Position numbers and translations under genes: made by a program. From Halioglobus japonicus (GTDB lineage: Bacteria; Pseudomonadota; Gammaproteobacteria; Pseudomonadales; Halieaceae): a stretch of 64,000 nt of DNA. This document shows, one piece after another, positions 27,378 through 36,526 of the stretch. The DNA lies in the NCBI RefSeq assembly GCF_001983995.1, contig NZ_CP019450.1, positions 992,001-1,056,000 of the forward strand. Direction: 5' to 3'. Each line of letters opens with the position of its first letter. Position 1 is the first letter of the stretch. A model generated the notes under the pieces. It did no database searches. It worked only from the letters and a program-made list of their open reading frames with translations, and had not been told where the DNA came from.

Positions 27378-28447
27378 ATGTTTTTTCTGCGTCTTTTGCG
27401 CCTGGCCTGGCTGCCAGTCTGCCTGTGCATGTCGCACTCGGCTATGTCATCAGAGAGTGCAGATGTATCGCCTGCTACCGATGAGGTGGTTTTGAATAAT
27501 GGCTCGCGCTTCGTTGGTGAGCTCACAGATATGCGTGATGGAGCTGTACAGTTTGCAACGGAGTTGCCGGCACGCTGGAAATTGCCGTTGAGCATATAGC
27601 CTCGATAACTACTGGCGGTACGGTTTTTGTGCAGATGGCTGATGCATCGGTTATCGAAGATTTGCCGCTACACATCGAGGGGCACGAGCTGCTAGTGCCC
27701 GGTGAGCAACTGCCTCTCCCTCTAGAGACCTTGCGTGTGGTCAATCCTGAACCCTGGGAGTTGGGCGAGGGCTATAAGTGGACGGTGGATATCAGTTTTG
27801 CGTTTTCGATTGAGCGGGGTAATAGCCATTCTTACGAATTGGATTACGCGATGAACACTGTGTGGCAGTGCCAGGATGATCGCTACATCCTCAAGCTCAG
27901 GGGTGAGCTTGACGAAGCCAACGACAATAAGAATGCGGACAACTGGAACATTATCGGCAAGTACGATTCCTATTTTGATCCGCCGGATGGGGAGGCATTT
28001 GGCAGCCGCAATTACTGGGGCCGGCACATGTACGCGGAGGAAGATCAGTTTGCAGACCTCAATTTGCGTTATTTTACCGGACCCTACATCGGTCGCGACT
28101 TTCTCATCCGGCCGAGGTTTAAGCTGTCTGCCGAAAGCGGCCTGTCCTATGTCAGTGAAGACTTTATCAACGCCCGTGTTCAGGAGTATCCCGGTGCCAC
28201 CTGGAATCTGGAGCTCAGCAGTGATTTTCTGGGTGGTGATTCCAGCCTGTATATGGATCAGCTGGGAGTGTGGAATCTGTCGGAAACGTCGGACATGGTC
28301 ATCAACACGTCTTTTGGCCTCTCTTTCCCATTGCTACTGGGGTTCGAGGCCGCCGCGGAGATTCTTCTGGAGTACGATTCAGGATCAGTGGAGGGCGTTG
28401 AACGCATGGATGAAACCTATGCCCTGCGGTTGGGTTATTACTGGTAG
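27378..28447 (+). pseudogene. DUF481 (YdiY-like) outer-membrane protein, single frameshift
   Basis: Starts at ATG 27378 after GGAGG with a secretory signal (MFFLRLLRLAWLPVCLCMSH) and the LNNGSRFVGELTDMRDG strand typical of this family, then loses frame at CC 27567-27568 and resumes as GTLEIAVEHIASI up to a TAG at 28445. One added base gives about 355 residues. The C-terminal half alternates polar and hydrophobic residues and ends in YYW, the terminal aromatic of outer-membrane barrels. Function is unknown; DUF481 proteins are often acid or salt-stress induced porin-like barrels. Confidence 0.78.
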
Positions 28448-28449
28448 CG

Positions 28450-28467
28450 GCGCTGTAGGAGCAGCGC
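28450..28467. repeat. Hairpin with a TAGGAG loop between convergent genes
   Basis: GCGCTG, TAGGAG loop, CAGCGC sits 3 bases past the DUF481 stop and before the convergent beta-barrel stop. The TAGGAGC piece recalls the palindrome at 2966-2990, so a REP-like element is possible, but the stem sequence differs. More likely a simple 3' hairpin. Confidence 0.35.
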
Positions 28468-28502
28468 GGCTGTCACGCTGCACATGAAGAGGCGCTCGAC
28501 GG

Positions 28503-29207
28503 CTACATCTTGGTGGTAAAGGTCAGCACAAACTGCGGACCTTCAATATCGATGGCCCCGACGGTGTCGGAGAAGTCCAGTTCCGCTGACATGTAGCGCA
28601 CGCCAAAGCCTAGGTGCTTGCCCTTGGCATAGCGATAGTCGAGGCCGGCGCGCGCGTAGTAACCCACATCCCAGTCGGAGGCTTCCGAGCCGTTAACCAC
28701 GATGGTGCCGCTGGGCGCCGCCACTTCCTCGTCTTCCAACTCCAGCTTGCCATACATCAGCATGGGGCCGGCGCCGGCATAGGCTGCCAGTTTGGGCGCC
28801 AGGCCGCCGCGTACATAGGCGCCCAGGTGCATTTCACCCAGGAACAGACCGTTGTCCAGATCAAAGCGAATGACGGCGCCATTGTCGCCGCCGATAACGC
28901 CTGAGACACGGGTGTCGCTGCTTTTCCAGGAAATGCTGCCGCCCGGATTAATGCCCCAGCGCCAGGTGTCACTGCCCCCCCAGGCGTATTCGGCTTCGAG
29001 GCCGCCGCCGAGCATGGATGAGGGGAATTCCACATCGGCGATCTCGCCGCCCAGCTTGTCCCAGCTTGCGCTCTGGTCATCCAGTTGCAGGTTACCGATA
29101 AAGCCCTGGTAGAGAGGTGCGTATTCAGTTTCCTGATCGGCATGGGTCGCCAGGGACGTCAGCCCGAGCATTGCCGAGCACAGGGTAAGGGGGAGTAGAG
29201 ATTTCAT
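28503..29207 (-). CDS. Outer-membrane beta-barrel protein, unknown function
   Basis: A 234-residue exported protein: signal peptide MKSLLPLTLCSAMLGLTSLA, then beta-strand-rich sequence with glycine turns (MLGGGLEAEYAW, GLFLGEMHLGAYVRGG, GYYARAGLDYRYAKG) and a final GPQFVLTFTTKM. The alternating pattern suggests an OmpA/OmpW-size 8-strand barrel. I start at ATG 29207, coupled to the stop of pbpG (shared base), so it is the last gene of the minus-strand envelope operon. No specific family recognised. Confidence 0.7.
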   Translation of the reverse strand: MKSLLPLTLCSAMLGLTSLATHADQETEYAPLYQGFIGNLQLDDQSASWDKLGGEIADVEFPSSMLGGGLEAEYAWGGSDTWRWGINPGGSISWKSSDTRVSGVIGGDNGAVIRFDLDNGLFLGEMHLGAYVRGGLAPKLAAYAGAGPMLMYGKLELEDEEVAAPSGTIVVNGSEASDWDVGYYARAGLDYRYAKGKHLGFGVRYMSAELDFSDTVGAIDIEGPQFVLTFTTKM

Positions 29208-30046
29208 CAGCTGTTCGCCAGCATCCATTTGCGTAGTCGGTTGGAGTCACCAAAGGGGGTGAGTTTGCCGAAGGAGTTGAGCAGCACGATAGAGACATCC
29301 TCGCCTTCGATATTGGCCTGCATGACGAGGCAGCGCCCGGCTTCGTTGATATAGCCGGTTTTGGACAGCTCGATATCCCAGCTGGCGTTTTTCAGCAGGC
29401 GGTTGGTATTGCCATAGGTGAGGTGGCCGCGACCGCGATACGGGTATACATCTTTGCGGGTTGTGGTACTGGCCTCGGTAATCAGCGGGTAGTCCTCGGC
29501 GGCTTCAATCATTTTGGCCAGGTCGCTGGCGGTGGATACGTTCTCTGACCTGAGGCCGGCGGGGTCTGCAAAGTGGCTGTTGTGCATGCCTAACTCGCGG
29601 GCTTTGCGATTCATGTCGGCGAGGAAGTTATCCATGCCACCGGGGTAGGTTCTGCCCAGTGCGGTGGCAGCTCGGTTCTCCGATGACATCAGTGCCAGCA
29701 GGAGCATTTCGCGGCGGGTCAGGCTGGCGCCGTATTCCAGGCGCGAGCCGGTCAGTCGGATCAGATCGCGATCGTCCTTGGTAATGGTGATTTTTTTATC
29801 CAGGGAGACGCCCGAGTCGAGAATGACAATGGCCGTCATCATCTTGGTGATGGAAGCAATGGGGCGAACGGTGTCTACGTCCTTGCCGTAGATCAGGTTG
29901 CCCTTGTCATCCAGCACAATCGCCGAGGCGGATTTCAGCCCCGGGTTGCCCGGTAAGTCGGTAAATTTCGAGGTGCCCGCTAGTGCGGATGTCGTTGCAC
30001 AGGCCCAGATGGCCAGCCCCGTGCAGAGGTTTCTGGCAATTCGCAT
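29207..30046 (-). CDS. pbpG: D-alanyl-D-alanine endopeptidase/carboxypeptidase (PBP7-like, S11)
   Basis: Periplasmic penicillin-binding protein that trims or cuts peptidoglycan cross-links. The 279-residue product has a signal peptide (to about residue 24) and all three serine-hydrolase motifs: S65-I-T-K, S122-E-N and K229-T-G. LLLALMSSENRAATALG, ELGMHNSHFADPAGL and NTNRLLKNASWDIELSKTGY match PbpG closely. I start at ATG 30046 so that the signal peptide is at the N-terminus; longer forms would run into gpsA. Fourth gene of the operon after HAD-PlsC, plsB and gpsA. Confidence 0.9.
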   Translation of the reverse strand: MRIARNLCTGLAIWACATTSALAGTSKFTDLPGNPGLKSASAIVLDDKGNLIYGKDVDTVRPIASITKMMTAIVILDSGVSLDKKITITKDDRDLIRLTGSRLEYGASLTRREMLLLALMSSENRAATALGRTYPGGMDNFLADMNRKARELGMHNSHFADPAGLRSENVSTASDLAKMIEAAEDYPLITEASTTTRKDVYPYRGRGHLTYGNTNRLLKNASWDIELSKTGYINEAGRCLVMQANIEGEDVSIVLLNSFGKLTPFGDSNRLRKWMLANS

Positions 30047-30119
30047 GGTCTTCACGTCCCGCATGGGGTTAATAATAGTTTTCGACCATTTTGCCCCAGC
30101 GAGGGCTAAATCACCAGCA

Positions 30120-31124
30120 TCAGCCGGGCTCTGACTCGGCCCCTGCTTCCACCCGTAGCAGGCCCCGGAAGGCCCGGCTGGCGGTGGCATCGCCGGCCAG
30201 CACCCGCGAAACATCCTGGGCAATAGGCATCTCCACGCCATGTTGGGCCGCTAGGGCCATGACCGCCGGCGCACTCTTCGCGCCTTCGGCCACCATGGTC
30301 ATTTCCTCGATGATCTCTTCCATGCTGCGCCCCTTGCCCAGCTCAATGCCCACGTGGCGGTTGCGGCTCTGGGCGCTGGTGCAGGTGGCAATCATGTCGC
30401 CCATGCCCGCTAGGCCCGCAAAGGTTTCTGCGCGGCCGCCCATGGCGGTGCCCAGGCGGGTGATTTCTGACAGGCCGCGGGTAATCAGTGCTGCCCGGGT
30501 GTTATCGCCGGCGCCCTGGCCGTCGCCCATGCCCACGGCAATAGCAATAATGTTCTTGAGGACGCCACCCAGTTCGCAGCCGATCACATCGGTATTGGTA
30601 TAGACCCGGAACAGACCGCTCTTGAAGACTTCCTGAAGTTCCTTGACGATGATTTCATCTTCCATGGCAATGACGCTGGCCGCTGCTTGCCCGGCCATAA
30701 TCTCCCGGGCGAGGTTGGGGCCGGTCAGCACGCCCACCGGGTGCCCCGGCAATTCCTGTTGGATGATTTCCGTCATGCGCAGCTGGGTGCCGCGCTCGAG
30801 GCCCTTGGTCAGGCTGATCACAGGCACCCAGGCACGAATGTGAGTCCTTACTTCCTGAAGCACGGTGCGGAAATTCTGTGAGGGTATGCCCATGACAATC
30901 ACATCGGCACCGGCGACCGCCGCGCCAATATCACCGGTGGCTTTGAGGTTGTCATGAAGTTTGGCGCCCGGCAGGTATTTGCTATTCCTGTGCTGTTCGT
31001 TGATCTCGGTGACAGTGCCTTCGTCGCGCGCCCAGATTGTCACGTCGGTGTTGCGGGCTACCAGCGAGGCCACGGTGGTGCCCCAGGAACCACCGCCGAG
31101 AACGGCGACCTTCAATTGTTTCAT
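30120..31124 (-). CDS. gpsA: NAD(P)H-dependent glycerol-3-phosphate dehydrogenase
   Basis: Reduces dihydroxyacetone phosphate to sn-glycerol-3-phosphate for phospholipid synthesis. The 334 residues are family length. VAVLGGGSWGTTVASL (residues 5-20) is the dinucleotide loop, GPNLAREIM and ELGGVLKNIIAIAVGMGDG hold the catalytic Lys region, and NTRAALITRGLSEI the substrate site. Start at ATG 31124 follows AAGGAG; a longer reading exists but lacks similarity. Just 10 bases after plsB, the enzyme that consumes its product. Confidence 0.95.
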   Translation of the reverse strand: MKQLKVAVLGGGSWGTTVASLVARNTDVTIWARDEGTVTEINEQHRNSKYLPGAKLHDNLKATGDIGAAVAGADVIVMGIPSQNFRTVLQEVRTHIRAWVPVISLTKGLERGTQLRMTEIIQQELPGHPVGVLTGPNLAREIMAGQAAASVIAMEDEIIVKELQEVFKSGLFRVYTNTDVIGCELGGVLKNIIAIAVGMGDGQGAGDNTRAALITRGLSEITRLGTAMGGRAETFAGLAGMGDMIATCTSAQSRNRHVGIELGKGRSMEEIIEEMTMVAEGAKSAPAVMALAAQHGVEMPIAQDVSRVLAGDATASRAFRGLLRVEAGAESEPG

Positions 31125-31134
31125 GCAGTGCTCC

Positions 31135-33462
31135 TTACACAGACCCGCTATTGGCGACACCAATCGCCCTGATGACATCGATGCGCCTGATCATTTCGCG
31201 CAGCTCGCGTGCGACTTCCAGGCGTTTTTCCTTGAGGTCGTCTGCGCCGCCCTCGGTCAGCTGGCGGCTTTGCAGCATTTTATAGGCATTCTTGAACAAC
31301 AGCTTGCCGATAGACGATTCGCTGGAAATGCGCCGCTGTAGATACACCTGGCGGCCATACGTAAGTGCATCGGCAATACACTCTGCCTCTTCCAGTGAAT
31401 CATACGCCTCCTTGCGCGCCAGCATGGCGGCGACCACTGAGTAGGCTTCGGTATAGGTCAGCAGGGTGACGTGGGCGACCAGCGGCGTCATGTTCTGGAG
31501 TAGCGCGCCAAACCCGGCGGCACCCTGGCCGACGAGGGTCTCCCAGTCTTCGCTGTAAAGCGACATCTCGTCGCGAATCTGCTGGTGGAATTCTTCGGTC
31601 GGTGCGTAGAAGAACTCGAACTTGAACAGGTCGCGCATCCGGTCTACCTCGCGCCAGAACACCTCCAGCGCCCAGCTCTCGGGCATTTCGGTGGCTTTGA
31701 CCAGGGCCAGTTCGATAATCGCCTTGTTGACGAAGAAATGAATGACAGTATTGCGGTAGTAGCTGGCGACTGGATGCTGCTCCAGACCAATGCCGTAGAC
31801 GACCTCCGGGCCTTCGTCATAGCGGGTGACGATGTTCTCGTCGATCATAATGCCCAGTGGGCCTTCAAGGTGATCACCGAATGCACGGTCGAAATCCGGT
31901 GAGATGCGCAGCTGGCGGCTCTCTGCCCAGGCCAGCAGGGCTTCGAGGTCCGCCACCAGTTCCGCCTCGGTGAGCGCCTTGGGCGCGGCACCCAGCAGGC
32001 TCATGGTGACCAGCGAGGGCAGGGTAATCGGGGTGACCTGATTGGCTTCCACCGCCACCTCGAAGGCGATCTTGGATAACGCCAGGCGGTCATCGGGGTT
32101 GGGCGCCTTGTTGAGTACGACCGGTTCGCCGATATCCATGTAAACCTTGCCCATGGGGCGGGCGAGGCTGCGTACATAGCCGACAAACCACTTCAGGGAT
32201 TCAGCGCCCTTACCGCGGCCGGTCTGCTCTGTGGCGTATTCCTCGACATCGCGAATAATGTCGTAGCTGATCGAGACGGGGATGATATGGATGTTTTCTG
32301 CCCCGGTGTAATAACAGGCCTCCATCACATACTTCAGCAGGCCGTAGCGCGGCGGCATGAGTTTACCCATGCGTGAGCGGGTACCCTCGAAGGACCAGTT
32401 CATCGGGAAGCGCTTTTCCATCAGGTAGCCGATGTAGTGGCGCAGAGTGATTTTGTAAAGCTCGTTGTCCTGAAAGCTGCGCTTGATGAAAATAGCGCCG
32501 GCGCGGTGCAGCAGGTGGCCGAGAATGGGGAAATTGAGATTCGCCCCGCCAAACATATGCGGCATGGGGAAATCGTTGTCGTACATGACCTTGGGTACGA
32601 CCATGCCGTCGAGATACGTCTTGTGCGTCCACAACAAAATGGAGGGGTGGTTGCGTACGACGGTGCGTGTTTTCTCAAGCGCCGCCTGGTCGTAGACAAT
32701 GTCTTCTTCGTAGCCCAGACCCAGGCAGAAGTTGTTAAAGCGGGCATAGAAGTCGATCCAGAAGGAACTGGGCGTGGACACCATCTCCTCCATGTAACCG
32801 GCTGCTTCTTTCATGAGCGCGTCTTTCGACTTGCCCGTGGCTTCGGCCAGTGCATCGAGCTCTGCGTTGTACTCGGCACTCGCCATTAGTGCCGCGGCCA
32901 CGTGGCGGGGCATCTTGTAGCGACCACCTTTCAGCTTGCGCTCCTCGAGGTCGAGGACCACCGCCGCCTGGCGAGCTACAAAGTTGGCAAATTCTTCCTG
33001 GGAGACTGTCTGGTCTGTGCCCTGCTGATTCTGGAAGCGTGCCTGCAGGTTGGCCATGGTGTCTGGCGCGCCGGCGAGCAGATTGACGCGCTCCGGGTGC
33101 TCCTCGAGCACTTTGCGGCCTTTGCGTGGCGACGGCTTGCGCGGGTCGCCGAAAACCAGATAGCGGAGTCGGCCGCGGTTGTCGTCAGATGACCAGTTGA
33201 CGCGCAGCGGGGCAATAATGGTGTCTGCCGGCAGTGCCAGCGACATGACTAACTGGCCGCTGTCGAAGCCGGTGCGTTCGTCCTTGAGATCGATCACGAC
33301 CTGGGGTGCATCGAAGGCGGCCGACGCATCGCTGTGTACCTCGATCCACTTGCGCAGTATCTCCTCGTCGAGGCTATTGCGCGCATCGAGAATAAACAGG
33401 ACTTTCTGGTTGTTGCGATCTGGCCAGGGACTTTTATTGTCGTAGAACTGTTCCAGGGTCAC
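31135..33462 (-). CDS. plsB: Glycerol-3-phosphate 1-O-acyltransferase
   Basis: Inner-membrane-associated acyltransferase that makes 1-acyl-glycerol-3-phosphate, the first committed phospholipid step. The 775 residues are slightly shorter than the usual ~800+. Acyltransferase motifs: HKTYLD (H280-D285, HX4D), FIKRSFQDNELY, NWSFEGTRSRMGK and the substrate-binding IIPVSISYD. A GTG start with AGGAG about 10 bases upstream, 5 bases after the stop of the HAD-PlsC gene, shows tight coupling. Well supported. Confidence 0.94.
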   Translation of the reverse strand: MTLEQFYDNKSPWPDRNNQKVLFILDARNSLDEEILRKWIEVHSDASAAFDAPQVVIDLKDERTGFDSGQLVMSLALPADTIIAPLRVNWSSDDNRGRLRYLVFGDPRKPSPRKGRKVLEEHPERVNLLAGAPDTMANLQARFQNQQGTDQTVSQEEFANFVARQAAVVLDLEERKLKGGRYKMPRHVAAALMASAEYNAELDALAEATGKSKDALMKEAAGYMEEMVSTPSSFWIDFYARFNNFCLGLGYEEDIVYDQAALEKTRTVVRNHPSILLWTHKTYLDGMVVPKVMYDNDFPMPHMFGGANLNFPILGHLLHRAGAIFIKRSFQDNELYKITLRHYIGYLMEKRFPMNWSFEGTRSRMGKLMPPRYGLLKYVMEACYYTGAENIHIIPVSISYDIIRDVEEYATEQTGRGKGAESLKWFVGYVRSLARPMGKVYMDIGEPVVLNKAPNPDDRLALSKIAFEVAVEANQVTPITLPSLVTMSLLGAAPKALTEAELVADLEALLAWAESRQLRISPDFDRAFGDHLEGPLGIMIDENIVTRYDEGPEVVYGIGLEQHPVASYYRNTVIHFFVNKAIIELALVKATEMPESWALEVFWREVDRMRDLFKFEFFYAPTEEFHQQIRDEMSLYSEDWETLVGQGAAGFGALLQNMTPLVAHVTLLTYTEAYSVVAAMLARKEAYDSLEEAECIADALTYGRQVYLQRRISSESSIGKLLFKNAYKMLQSRQLTEGGADDLKEKRLEVARELREMIRRIDVIRAIGVANSGSV

Positions 33463-33467
33463 GCGGT

Positions 33468-35045
33468 TTACTTCTCCTGCTGCTTGGCTTTCGATTTAGG
33501 CTTGGCCCTGGATTTTGGGGCCGCCTTCTTTTTAGCGGCGGGCTTTTTCGCGGCCGCCTTTTTCTTCGCGGGGACTTTACGCTTCTTGGTGGCGGTTTTC
33601 TTCGGGGCGGGCTCTTCGGCCTGACCCAGTGCCCGGGCAAACATATTGCGCACATCCCTGACATGATCGTCGATCGAGTCGAGTGTCCACTTGCTGGTGT
33701 CCACCGGCGGCAATACCTCGACATCGACGGTGGCCGGGCGGAACACGAAATCGCCTTTGGGTGCTACGTCACCGGCGTTGCGGATCACAATCGGGATCAT
33801 CGGCACGCCGGCCTGCATGGCGATATGGAAGGCGCCTTTCTTGAAGGGGGCCAGTTTAGGCGACACGGTGCGGGTGCCCTCTGGGGCCAGCACCACAGAT
33901 TTTCCTTCCACCTGCATGGCCTCGACGAGAGGTTCCATCGACTCGATAGCACTGTTGGCATTGCTGCGGTCGATGAAGACCACACCGCCCATTTCCATCA
34001 CTTTGCCAATAATAGGCTGCTCAGACTTGATCTCTTTTTTGCCGATCCCGGCAATATCCCGACGCAGCAGGCGGGCGCAAATGACGACATCCGCTTTACT
34101 CTGGTGATTGAACACAAATACCGCGGGCCGGTGTGACCACAGGTGTTCTTCGCCTTTGACGTTGAGGTCCAGGCCGATCAGCGCTGAGGCTGTGTCGGCA
34201 AACAGCGAAAACGAGAAGTTGTTTGAGGCGCGCCGCGAGCCGGTGAGGGCGTAGATCGGTAGCCCTGCAGCAAAACTGGTGACCAGGCTGCTGGTGGCGG
34301 CAACCGAACGCACAAACTGGGTAAGGCTGGGGCGGCCACGGCTGCCGAAGTGGGCGACGGGCCAATGTTTCTTCTGGGCAATGCGCTCCAGTTTGTCGCT
34401 GGGGTTGAGAGGGCGTGGGTGGCCCACGCGCTCGAGCAACAGAATGTCGTCGGTGCTGTCCGAGTAAAAGAAGCTCTGATCGAGATCGCCATTGACCTCT
34501 GCCGCGAGGTCCTCGGCGGCATCGACCTTGCCCTGACCGAAGCAGGTAGGGCTGACCACGCTACCGGTAAATTTACCGTTGGCCACTTCCAAGTGCGTGC
34601 ACATCACATGCTCGATATCGAGGTCGCGGGCGGCGGGCTCCACCTGGTACGGGGTGGCCGAGGAAATAATCGATACCGTGTGGCCCTTGGCGATATGTGC
34701 ATCAATGAGGGCGCGGGATTCCGGGTAAACTTTGCGGGCAATCTGTTTGTTGTACAGCTTCTCGCCGACCTCGTAATAGGTGTCTTCATCGATGCCGCGC
34801 ATGAACTGGGCGTTGATGGCCATCATGCCGGAGAAGCCCAGTGAGCCCATGCCGAAACTGGTCATGGCTGACATCAGCTCGACAAATTCGCGCGGTGACA
34901 GGTCGCCCCTGCGGACCTGCTCACGGATAAAAACAGTGGCCGAGAAACCGGAGATGATGGTCCCGTCGAAGTCGAAAATAGCAAAAATTTGCGGGCCGGA
35001 GGGAGACTTCTCGATGTCCTCGAGAAGTTGATCGATATTTGCCAT
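33468..35045 (-). CDS. HAD-IB phosphatase fused to 1-acylglycerol-3-phosphate acyltransferase (PlsC), with Lys/Ala-rich tail
   Basis: A 525-residue two-domain enzyme. Residues ~20-220 are a HAD-IB (SerB-like) phosphatase with the nucleophile motif DFDGT (25-29); residues ~290-470 are an LPLAT domain with NHQSKAD (HX4D, His314) and APEGTR (EGTR at 389-392), which acylates lysophosphatidate to phosphatidate. The last ~44 residues are a repeated Lys/Ala/Pro tail (ATKKRKVPAKKKAAAKK and on), similar in composition to histone-H1-like tails. The same HAD-PlsC fusion is known in actinobacteria. I use ATG 35045 because it starts the conserved MANIDQLLE. First gene of the plsB-gpsA operon. Confidence 0.9.
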   Translation of the reverse strand: MANIDQLLEDIEKSPSGPQIFAIFDFDGTIISGFSATVFIREQVRRGDLSPREFVELMSAMTSFGMGSLGFSGMMAINAQFMRGIDEDTYYEVGEKLYNKQIARKVYPESRALIDAHIAKGHTVSIISSATPYQVEPAARDLDIEHVMCTHLEVANGKFTGSVVSPTCFGQGKVDAAEDLAAEVNGDLDQSFFYSDSTDDILLLERVGHPRPLNPSDKLERIAQKKHWPVAHFGSRGRPSLTQFVRSVAATSSLVTSFAAGLPIYALTGSRRASNNFSFSLFADTASALIGLDLNVKGEEHLWSHRPAVFVFNHQSKADVVICARLLRRDIAGIGKKEIKSEQPIIGKVMEMGGVVFIDRSNANSAIESMEPLVEAMQVEGKSVVLAPEGTRTVSPKLAPFKKGAFHIAMQAGVPMIPIVIRNAGDVAPKGDFVFRPATVDVEVLPPVDTSKWTLDSIDDHVRDVRNMFARALGQAEEPAPKKTATKKRKVPAKKKAAAKKPAAKKKAAPKSRAKPKSKAKQQEK

Positions 35046-35146
35046 GGAACAACTCTGCAATGGTTAAGCGTGAAGAATAGCGTAATTACATGCGCAATGT
35101 ATCGGCGTGTGATCGCAAGCGTGACTCAGGCCCGGATAAGGAGGCG

Positions 35147-35182
35147 AAAAAAAGCCCCGGCGCAGTCCGTGCGCCAGGGCTT
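35147..35182 (-). terminator. Rho-independent terminator of the small RNA
   Basis: Read on the minus strand, AGCCCTGGCGCA, CGGAC loop, TGCGCCGGGGCT (one bulge) is followed by a run of seven T at 35153-35147. Strong intrinsic terminator, directed toward the HAD-PlsC operon but ending before it. Confidence 0.85.
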
Positions 35183-35358
35183 GTGTGAGGGGCAATGCTT
35201 TAACTTGTTGCCTTTGTAGGTCTTTCCGGCCCGCTACCGGATCAGGTCCCTCTGGCCTTGATGGTTGTCTCTGACAAACGCCCATCAGCGTCCCCCTAAG
35301 GTAACTTACCTTCGCGAAGCGCACTCACCCCATGCGTGAGTACGTTTCAGCAAGTTAC
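35147..35358 (-). ncRNA. Candidate stand-alone structured small RNA, about 210 nt
   Basis: The 377-base gap between the methyltransferase and HAD-PlsC genes has its own promoter, a long non-coding body and a strong terminator, all on the minus strand. The body is full of dyads: CTCACCCC near the 5' end pairs with GGGGTGAG about 30 bases on; AAGGTAAGTTACCTT is a 15-base palindrome; CTTCGCGAAG is another; TCCGG/CCGGA closes a 7-base loop. No reading frame with a ribosome site is present. It is not tmRNA, RNase P or SRP RNA by their motifs, and I cannot place it as 6S RNA or a riboswitch. Identity unknown; existence well supported. Confidence 0.6.
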
Positions 35359-35364
35359 GGGGTG

Positions 35365-35392
35365 AGTATAAGAACCTGAAATCAGAGGGCAA
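35365..35392 (-). promoter_or_regulatory. Sigma-70 promoter of the small RNA
   Basis: On the minus strand TTGCCC (35392-35387), a 16-base spacer and TATACT (35370-35365) form a near-consensus promoter; transcription should start near 35358. It lies 45 bases past the methyltransferase stop, so the RNA is not merely a read-through product. Confidence 0.7.
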
Positions 35393-35437
35393 GAAATAAC
35401 GCCATGATATTTTTTTATTCCTGTTTATAACCTTTGG

Positions 35438-36292
35438 TTATTTCTTCTTGAACAGCAGGGTCATGCGGTCTGATTCACCAATGGCTTCCATGGCCGCCCG
35501 CTGCTCGGGGTTGTCTTTGCTGCCACGCAGGCTGGGGGGTAGGCGCCAGACCACATCTTCGGCACCTGGCTTGTCCTTGGGATTGGCGTTGATTTCGCTG
35601 GAGGCCACCAGTTCAAAGCCCGCTTCCTCGAACATGCTGATCACGTCAGACTGCTTTAGGTAACCGCGGCTGCCATCGGCGCCTTCAGCTGGGGCACTCT
35701 CGGGCAGGCGGTGCTGGACTACTCCCACCATGCCGTCATCGGCCAGCATGGCGCGAACACTCGCCAGGGCCTGGGTGCGGGTACCCGCCTTGGCTTCAAA
35801 CCGGTTGAGGTTGTGCAGTGCGCGCACGAACAGGAATCGATCGACCGTGCCGATGGCATCCTCGGGCAGGGAGTTGAAGGTAATCCCCTTGGCGTTGATG
35901 CCGTTATCAGTGAACCCTGCAACCTTGTTGTCAAAATCATTGACGGCGGCGATGCGCTTTTTGACCCATTCCTCAGTCGCAAAGCTGAACATGGGCCACA
36001 TACGGGCGACATAGTCGACACCATAGATGGTGCCTTCTGCACCCAGATACCCCGCCAGGATCTTGGTATACCAACCGCTGCCAGGCAGCGCCTCGGCCAC
36101 GATCATGCCCGGTGCAATCTGGAAAAAGCTGATCGTCTCGGCAGGGTGGCGTGCACCATCGCGTGCGCGATCGGCTTCGCTGCGGGCTTCCACAACAGCA
36201 GTCAGGGCAGGATCGATGTCGCTGGCCAGGGTGGTCGTGGTGCCGGCAATCGACAAGGCTGCAACGGCGATGCAGGTTTTTACGAAACGCAT
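35438..36292 (-). CDS. Exported class I SAM-dependent methyltransferase-like protein
   Basis: A 284-residue protein with a secretory signal (MRFVKTCIAVAALSIAGTTTTLA) and a methyltransferase-like core: VAEALPGSGWYTKILAGYLG takes the place of the SAM-binding glycine loop, followed by GTIYGVDYVARMW, a VRALHNLNRF motif and a C-terminal SDVISMFEEAGFELVASSE. Such signal-bearing methyltransferase-like proteins are common in gammaproteobacteria and uncharacterised; SAM is not expected in the periplasm, so catalysis is in doubt. Single gene, followed by the small RNA unit. Confidence 0.75.
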   Translation of the reverse strand: MRFVKTCIAVAALSIAGTTTTLASDIDPALTAVVEARSEADRARDGARHPAETISFFQIAPGMIVAEALPGSGWYTKILAGYLGAEGTIYGVDYVARMWPMFSFATEEWVKKRIAAVNDFDNKVAGFTDNGINAKGITFNSLPEDAIGTVDRFLFVRALHNLNRFEAKAGTRTQALASVRAMLADDGMVGVVQHRLPESAPAEGADGSRGYLKQSDVISMFEEAGFELVASSEINANPKDKPGAEDVVWRLPPSLRGSKDNPEQRAAMEAIGESDRMTLLFKKK

Positions 36293-36526
36293 GTGGGTTC
36301 CTCTAAGTAGGGGCCCGCTCGCAGGGAGCCGGGCGCTGGGCGATGGATGACAAATGCAGGCAATCTGAGCGTAGGCGGGTGTCTCTCCTGACAGTGTGCG
36401 CCGGTAGCTCAGTCCCTAAGGCTATATATTGTTAGCGCTTTATCGAGCCAGTGTAGCGGGGATTTCAGCCGGAATATATACTGCGCATCCATTCTCGGCG
36501 CATGCCTTGCAACAGGAAAACCCCGC

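Noticed and set aside
33468..33615. The Lys/Ala-rich C-terminal coding repeat as a DNA satellite
   Set aside because: It is low-complexity coding sequence at the end of the HAD-PlsC gene, in frame to its stop codon.
35147..35358. TPP-riboswitch-like string ACCTGATCCGG in the small RNA
   Set aside because: Only one short segment resembles the THI box; the 5' half and the GGGA end are missing and no thiamine gene follows.
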